From: Chloroflexota bacterium
Lineage (GTDB): Bacteria; Chloroflexota; Anaerolineae; Aggregatilineales; Phototrophicaceae
Length of the DNA: 14,202 bases
Direction of reading: 5' to 3'
Assembly: GCA_023430545.1 (NCBI GenBank)
Contig: JAEZAF010000268.1
Span: forward strand, 1 to 14,202
The position numbers were made by a program, and so were the translations under genes. The notes beneath the pieces are model-generated. The model was given only the letters and a program-made list of their open reading frames with translations, made no database searches and was not told the origin of the DNA. Below, in pieces: positions 14,158 through 14,202 of the stretch (its first letter is position 1; every line of letters begins with the position of its first letter).

Positions 14158-14202
14158 CAGCATTACTTGCTATGCTGCTTAGGAGATGGGTTTTTACCGA
14201 TT

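Larger units (their letters stand above)
13466..14202. other. Non-coding repeat-dense region after the VWA gene
   Basis: 737 bases with no gene I can support. Open frames here (for example the leftward 13678-14163 and the rightward 13801-14052) translate to low-complexity Ala, Cys, Leu and Gln runs from GCWGC repeats. They change identity between repeat copies, so I do not call them. The contents are three palindromic elements (A, B, C) and two copies of a GCWGC composite repeat, listed separately. Confidence 0.7.

Noticed and set aside
13678..14163. Long leftward open frame (161 codons) in the repeat region
   Set aside because: Its translation is a product of GCWGC repeats and element C read backwards, with Ala, Cys and Gln runs. 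Other frames over the same bases are equally open, and no ribosome site or family pattern is visible.

Overview
The window looks like chromosomal DNA from a Chloroflexota (Anaerolineae-type) bacterium. I infer this from protein style: a secreted WD40 protein with a 'SVGVWLYD' first blade, a lipoprotein with Ig-like, SH3 and CARDB domains, and a von Willebrand A (VWA) protein on a very long Ala/Thr/Glu stalk. No single marker settles the phylum; GatC and tRNA-Val are the only universal genes.

Layout: (1) 1-138, the start of a possible leftward gene that runs off the edge. (2) 191-1219, an alpha-alpha toroid protein. (3) 1308-3166, a leftward unit of tRNA-Val, its terminator hairpin, a secreted WD40 protein, and a second copy of the same 53-bp hairpin segment. 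(4) 3167-3703, a gene-poor stretch with GCAGC/GCTGC hairpins. (5) 3704-5762, two rightward genes: a small protein with a conserved 'VVGVGIGY' domain and the multidomain lipoprotein, closed by a bidirectional terminator. (6) 5843-9391, four leftward genes: gatC, a REC plus degenerate-GGDEF regulator, a two-pass membrane protein, and a secreted HExxH metallopeptidase. (7) 9540-10328, an IGPS (TrpC)-fold protein whose catalytic residues are all replaced, divergent from gatC. (8) 10529-13465, the VWA stalk protein with a C-terminal membrane anchor. (9) 13466-14202, a non-coding block of nested palindromic repeats.

How the genes fit together: five of the nine main products are predicted to be exported or cell-surface (WD40, lipoprotein, metallopeptidase, VWA protein) or membrane-embedded (two-pass protein). 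The region therefore looks like an envelope-oriented neighbourhood rather than one pathway. No cassette of a known defence, CRISPR or biosynthetic system is visible.

The most unusual material is the apparent TrpC pseudoenzyme, the repeat pair that brackets the WD40 gene and touches the tRNA-Val 3' end, and two families of structured intergenic repeats. One of those families keeps its hairpins through compensatory base changes; the other recurs about 10 kb apart.
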